From positions 776,795 to 840,794 of the forward strand of contig NZ_FWEX01000006.1 in the NCBI RefSeq assembly GCF_900170025.1: DNA of 64,000 nt, written 5' to 3'. Of the stretch, positions 62,342 through 64,000 are shown piece after piece. The notes below the pieces were generated by a model. It was not told where the DNA came from. It ran no database searches and saw only the letters and a list, made by a program, of their open reading frames with translations. The DNA is from Nitrospira sp. ND1. GTDB lineage: Bacteria; Nitrospirota; Nitrospiria; Nitrospirales; Nitrospiraceae. Each line of letters starts with the position of its first letter. The first letter of the stretch is position 1. The translations under genes were made by a program, and so were the position numbers.

Positions 62342-62794
62342 ATGACACACACCGTCAGACAAGCCACCGTCGATGATGTCGAACAACTCGTTCCACTCTT
62401 CGACGCCTATCGTCAGTTTTACGGTCGGACCAGCGATGTGGCTGCCGCGCGGGCGTTCCTACTCGCCCGTTTTGCGAACAGAGAGTCCACGCTGTTCATT
62501 GCGCACGAGGGAGATACGGCGATCGGATTTGCACACCTCTATCCGAGCTTCTCGTCCGTGTCGCTGGCCCGGATTTTTATCCTCAACGATCTTTTCGTGC
62601 AGGAGCAGGCCCGGAGAACCCGCGTGGCTTCTTCGCTGTTGTCGGCTGCCGCCACCTTTGCAGTTTCACTCGGTGCGGTGCGCCTCTCGCTCTCAACTGC
62701 GCTCACAAACGACGCCGCCCACGCGCTCTATCGATCAGCGGGATGGAAGCGCGACCAACAATTCTCCAACTATCATCTGGTGCTCTCAGTTTAG
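62342..62794 (+). CDS. GNAT family acetyltransferase
   Basis: The 150-residue product has the GNAT start MTHTVRQATVDDVEQLVPLF, the central LARIFILNDLFVQEQARRTR (acetyl-CoA-binding strand) and LSTALTNDAAHALYRSAGWK. The substrate is unknown. The ribosome-binding GGAG before the ATG lies in the repeat-derived sequence. The gene is followed by a hairpin before the convergent gene. Confidence 0.88.
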   Translation: MTHTVRQATVDDVEQLVPLFDAYRQFYGRTSDVAAARAFLLARFANRESTLFIAHEGDTAIGFAHLYPSFSSVSLARIFILNDLFVQEQARRTRVASSLLSAAATFAVSLGAVRLSLSTALTNDAAHALYRSAGWKRDQQFSNYHLVLSV

Positions 62795-62847
62795 GCCAAG
62801 CAACGTTCTATCCGGGCCGCGCCGACCCCTCGTAGACGCTCACAGTC

Positions 62848-62879
62848 AGCGGGCCAATGCCTCACGGCATCGGCCCGCT
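62848..62879. terminator. Hairpin between convergent genes, possible bidirectional terminator
   Basis: AGCGGGCCAATGCC (62848-62861) and GGCATCGGCCCGCT (62866-62879) pair over 14 positions with one mismatch and a 4-base loop. The flanks lack a strong T-run in either direction, so efficiency is uncertain. Confidence 0.5.
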
Positions 62880-62899
62880 CCTCTACCGCCCTTTCAGGC

Positions 62900-64000
62900 T
62901 TAGCGAGACACCGGCTCTTGATCTTTGAGGCTGGAGAGTGTCTCCTTAATCACTCTCATCGTGTGCTCGATATCACCATTCTTTTCGCGCTTGGCATCTC
63001 GTTTGACGTCCCGCGGCTCTTTCTTCAACACCGCCCCATGCTCCATCAATGACTCCCTGAACCGGCCCAGATAATATTCATAGTCGGTCCGTCCCAAGGT
63101 CGCGATCGCCTGATCTTTCTTCTCAAGCAGAGCGCTCGTATAGAGCTGCCGTGCCTCCTCAATACGGGGGGCGGCGCGACGGAGACGGCCTCCGGCCTCC
63201 TTTGCAGACGCCATCTCCCCCATCCGATCGCCCATGTCGAGCACCTTGTAATCCTTTGCCAATGGCGCCGCCAGGGCCACACGCGCATGGTAGGCCACGG
63301 CGCGATCGCCGAACCGGTCACTCACCTCCCTGAGCGTATCGTTCCCTCGACGGAGTATGGCGCTGCCGTCGAAATTGAGGATGCGTCCGACGTCATCAGA
63401 GAAGAAGTCCTGCGCAATAAATTCTTCGTCGTAGCCCCGTGGAGGAGCGACACGGATGGTCAGGGCCTCAGAGACGACATCCTCCGTCTCCATATGGAGC
63501 GCGATCTGGATCGTGTAATATCCCGGCTCGGCGATATCCCAGCCGTTCCGCCCGACAGAGATAAAGAGCGAATCGGTCACAAATTCCCCGGGCATCACCA
63601 CCTGAGCCTGCATGTCGTGGCAATAGCGCGCAAAGGGCAGGTACTGCCGGGCCGGCTTGTCCCGCTTCTTGACGATGACGGTCATGTGATCCGTCATGGA
63701 CAGCAACTCCTTTTCCAGCACCAGTGGACGCGAACCGATGTTGGTCAACTTGAGCTCAAGCACAACCGGCTCAAGGAATTGATAGGTGGCTTGGGCCCGA
63801 TCGACGCGAAGGTTGAGCTTCAACGCGGGCTCCGGCGAAGCACTTGCCTGCTCGAATCCATGGTGATCGAACCAATCGGCATTCCCCATCTGCACAAACC
63901 GCTCCGGCGCATGGCGCATGAATACCAACTCGTTGTCGCTGAACCGATAGGCGAAGTCGGAAAAAAACGCCGTCTGTCCGCCGGACACGTTGTACGGATA
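62900..64000 (-). CDS. C-terminal part of an unknown protein, cut by the right edge
   Basis: The frame is open from the window edge, so the visible GTG at 63988 is probably not the true start. About 366 residues are seen. They include DNELVFMRHAPERFVQMGNA, an immunoglobulin-like beta-rich region (PVVLELKLTNIGSRPLVLEK, then DMQAQVVMPGEFVTDSLFIS), and a helical, charged C-terminal third ending KETLSSLKDQEPVSR. I do not recognise the family. The beta-rich region suggests an extracytoplasmic protein. Confidence 0.7.
   Translation of the reverse strand, partial: YPYNVSGGQTAFFSDFAYRFSDNELVFMRHAPERFVQMGNADWFDHHGFEQASASPEPALKLNLRVDRAQATYQFLEPVVLELKLTNIGSRPLVLEKELLSMTDHMTVIVKKRDKPARQYLPFARYCHDMQAQVVMPGEFVTDSLFISVGRNGWDIAEPGYYTIQIALHMETEDVVSEALTIRVAPPRGYDEEFIAQDFFSDDVGRILNFDGSAILRRGNDTLREVSDRFGDRAVAYHARVALAAPLAKDYKVLDMGDRMGEMASAKEAGGRLRRAAPRIEEARQLYTSALLEKKDQAIATLGRTDYEYYLGRFRESLMEHGAVLKKEPRDVKRDAKREKNGDIEHTMRVIKETLSSLKDQEPVSR

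Overview
The window is GC-rich chromosomal DNA from a free-living, Gram-negative-type bacterium. It encodes secreted and lipidated proteins, a MacAB-type exporter, a LapA/LapB-like protein and many two-component systems. The protein content, codon use and interspersed CTAG-bounded repeats look most like a Nitrospira (Nitrospirota). That assignment is an inference from protein character and could not be checked by a search. I see no rRNA, tRNA, CRISPR array or intact insertion sequence.

Layout. 0-5.5 kb: a gene cut by the left edge, a small ORF, a secreted beta-helix protein, then coaE, trxB, thiI and a START-like protein. 5.8-23 kb is rich in signalling and envelope genes: a REC-PAS regulator, queG, a sigma54 activator with its sensor kinase, an M48 lipoprotein peptidase with an SH3 protein, a CHASE2 cyclase, an unusual serine-protease/SUMF1 fusion overlapping a c-haem DUF3365 protein, three small secreted proteins, and a NarL-type regulator with its kinase. 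23-37 kb is mostly housekeeping: mutS2, the glycolytic run gap-pgk-tpiA-secG, ilvE, rplU-rpmA-obg-proB-nadD-rsfS, a fused LapA-LapB-like TPR protein and bioB. 37-56.9 kb holds a large FtsX-type permease, a LuxR-type HTH protein, pyrD (class 1A-like), an ABC ATPase, comF, an FmdB-type zinc ribbon, an mraZ-like gene, a rusA-like gene, an HD-GYP protein, a MacAB-type operon interrupted by an AT-richer CdiI-like gene, a coiled-coil lipoprotein, uppP, ileS-lspA and nadA. 57-62.8 kb is an accessory stretch: a toxin-antitoxin pair whose toxin is frameshifted, a RelA/SpoT-domain protein, a HEPN-like protein, a DUF1272 protein, a YajD-like HNH protein, a second toxin-antitoxin pair and a GNAT acetyltransferase. 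A gene running off the right edge closes the window.

The strongest structural signal is a set of imperfect palindromic repeats at gene 3' ends. Family B (about 180-197 bp, with CTAG at the ends and arms reading GCCCGGATTATTCATGA) overlaps the stop codon of four different genes, so the TAG of CTAG is the stop. Family A (arms like CAGGCTGTTCAAAAAGGCC) abuts the stop codons of lspA and nadA and three times lies directly against a family B copy. The best candidate for an undescribed system is the AT-richer pair at 58.2-60.2 kb: an apparently intact alarmone-synthetase domain with a possible C-terminal zinc site, followed by a small protein with a HEPN-like R-x4-H motif.
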